A DNA stretch of 64,000 bases from Cryptomeria japonica (Eukaryota; Streptophyta; Pinopsida; Cupressales; Cupressaceae), in NCBI RefSeq assembly GCF_030272615.1, contig NC_081406.1, positions 237,877,922 to 237,941,921 on the forward strand, in the 5' to 3' direction. The notes beneath the pieces are model-generated. The model made no database searches. It saw only the letters and a list, made by a program, of their open reading frames with translations, and was not told the DNA's origin. Shown here one piece after another: positions 63,761-64,000 of the stretch (positions are counted from its first letter, which is position 1; every line of letters starts with the position of its first letter). A program made the position numbers and the translations under genes.

Positions 63761-64000
63761 CCCTCCTGATGAGAACTTAGATACATGGAGTTGTATGAGT
63801 CCAATGAACTTCATAAAGATATCTTGTGATCCAGATTGATAAGTGTGGCTACTACTCAGGGGGAGTAGTCAGTGTTATTCAAATTTGTGTGTTTATCTAA
63901 GAGGGATAGATTATCTAGTAAGTGTGAGAGAATAATGATTTGTGTTGTATGTGCCTTTTTCATTAATGTCAAAGGAAGAGAGAAGTATGTGCAAAACCCT
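63761..64000 (+). other. 3' untranslated start of element K
   Basis: The coding tail ends in this stretch, and the tract CAGGGGGAGTAGTC appears at about 63858. A later CATTAATGTCAAAGGAAGAG (about 63961) resembles the decayed upstream polypurine copy of other elements. The 3' LTR is not reached. Confidence 0.6.

Larger units (their letters stand above)
58273..64000 (+). mobile_element. Element K: copia element running off the window
   Basis: A 5' LTR (58273-59643), primer site, gag, protease, integrase, RT and RNase H appear in copia order, followed by 3' UTR with G-rich tracts. The 3' LTR is beyond the window, so no target duplication can be checked. Stops and frameshifts are scattered through all domains, and the RT active-site box is deleted. 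Its LTR resembles E's at the start. Confidence 0.9.

Noticed and set aside
1-64000. Search for host genes, tRNA or rRNA genes
   Set aside because: No intact non-transposon ORF, rRNA-like segment or tRNA cloverleaf was recognised. The initiator-Met matches are only primer-site length.

Overview
The window looks like intergenic DNA from a large, repeat-rich land-plant genome. It contains no convincing host gene, rRNA, tRNA or CRISPR array. Almost everything is nested, mostly decayed LTR retrotransposon: Ty1/copia-type, a Ty3/gypsy fragment, and an unusual pol-less family. A gymnosperm fits this style, but that is inference. Most stop codons look like C-to-T or G-to-A changes, as expected for old methylated elements.

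Layout. Element Z (1-1978, +) is the 3' end of a copia element. Element X (1979 to about 7310, -) keeps LTR and gag pieces but no pol. Element A (+) starts near 7311 and is split three ways. Element B (-, 7532-15208) sits in A's gag. Element E (+, 17323-31888) sits in A's second ORF. E contains a truncated copia element C (-), and C's LTR contains element D (+, 21140-27590). A resumes at 31889 and ends near 32405 against a gypsy fragment F (+, to about 36835). Copia element G (-, 36979-49062) follows and contains element H (+, 40410-47022). The 49063-58272 stretch holds a long degenerate minus-strand ORF (L) interrupted by a solo LTR (J). Copia element K (+) runs from 58273 off the window end.

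Nested order is shown by target-site duplications: AGGAC/AAGAC for B, GACAA for E, GCATG for D, GGGCA for H, GTGAC for J and TATTC/CATTC for G. Reading continuity of the interrupted ORFs across the insertions agrees with them.

The most interesting content is a family represented by A, B, D and H. Each has LTRs (only a tail in A), an initiator-Met tRNA primer site, a gag-like ORF with an N-terminal coiled coil and four CCHC zinc knuckles, and then a separate ORF of about 1,040-1,120 codons (ORF2) that I cannot assign. None has protease, integrase, reverse transcriptase or RNase H. Where the ends survive, these elements share the polypurine tract, primer site, TGTTGG terminus and 5-bp target duplications of the pol-bearing copia elements. 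This suggests they are mobilised in trans. D and H also carry a TATA-like box about 150 bp upstream of ORF2 at matching spacing, which may be an internal promoter.
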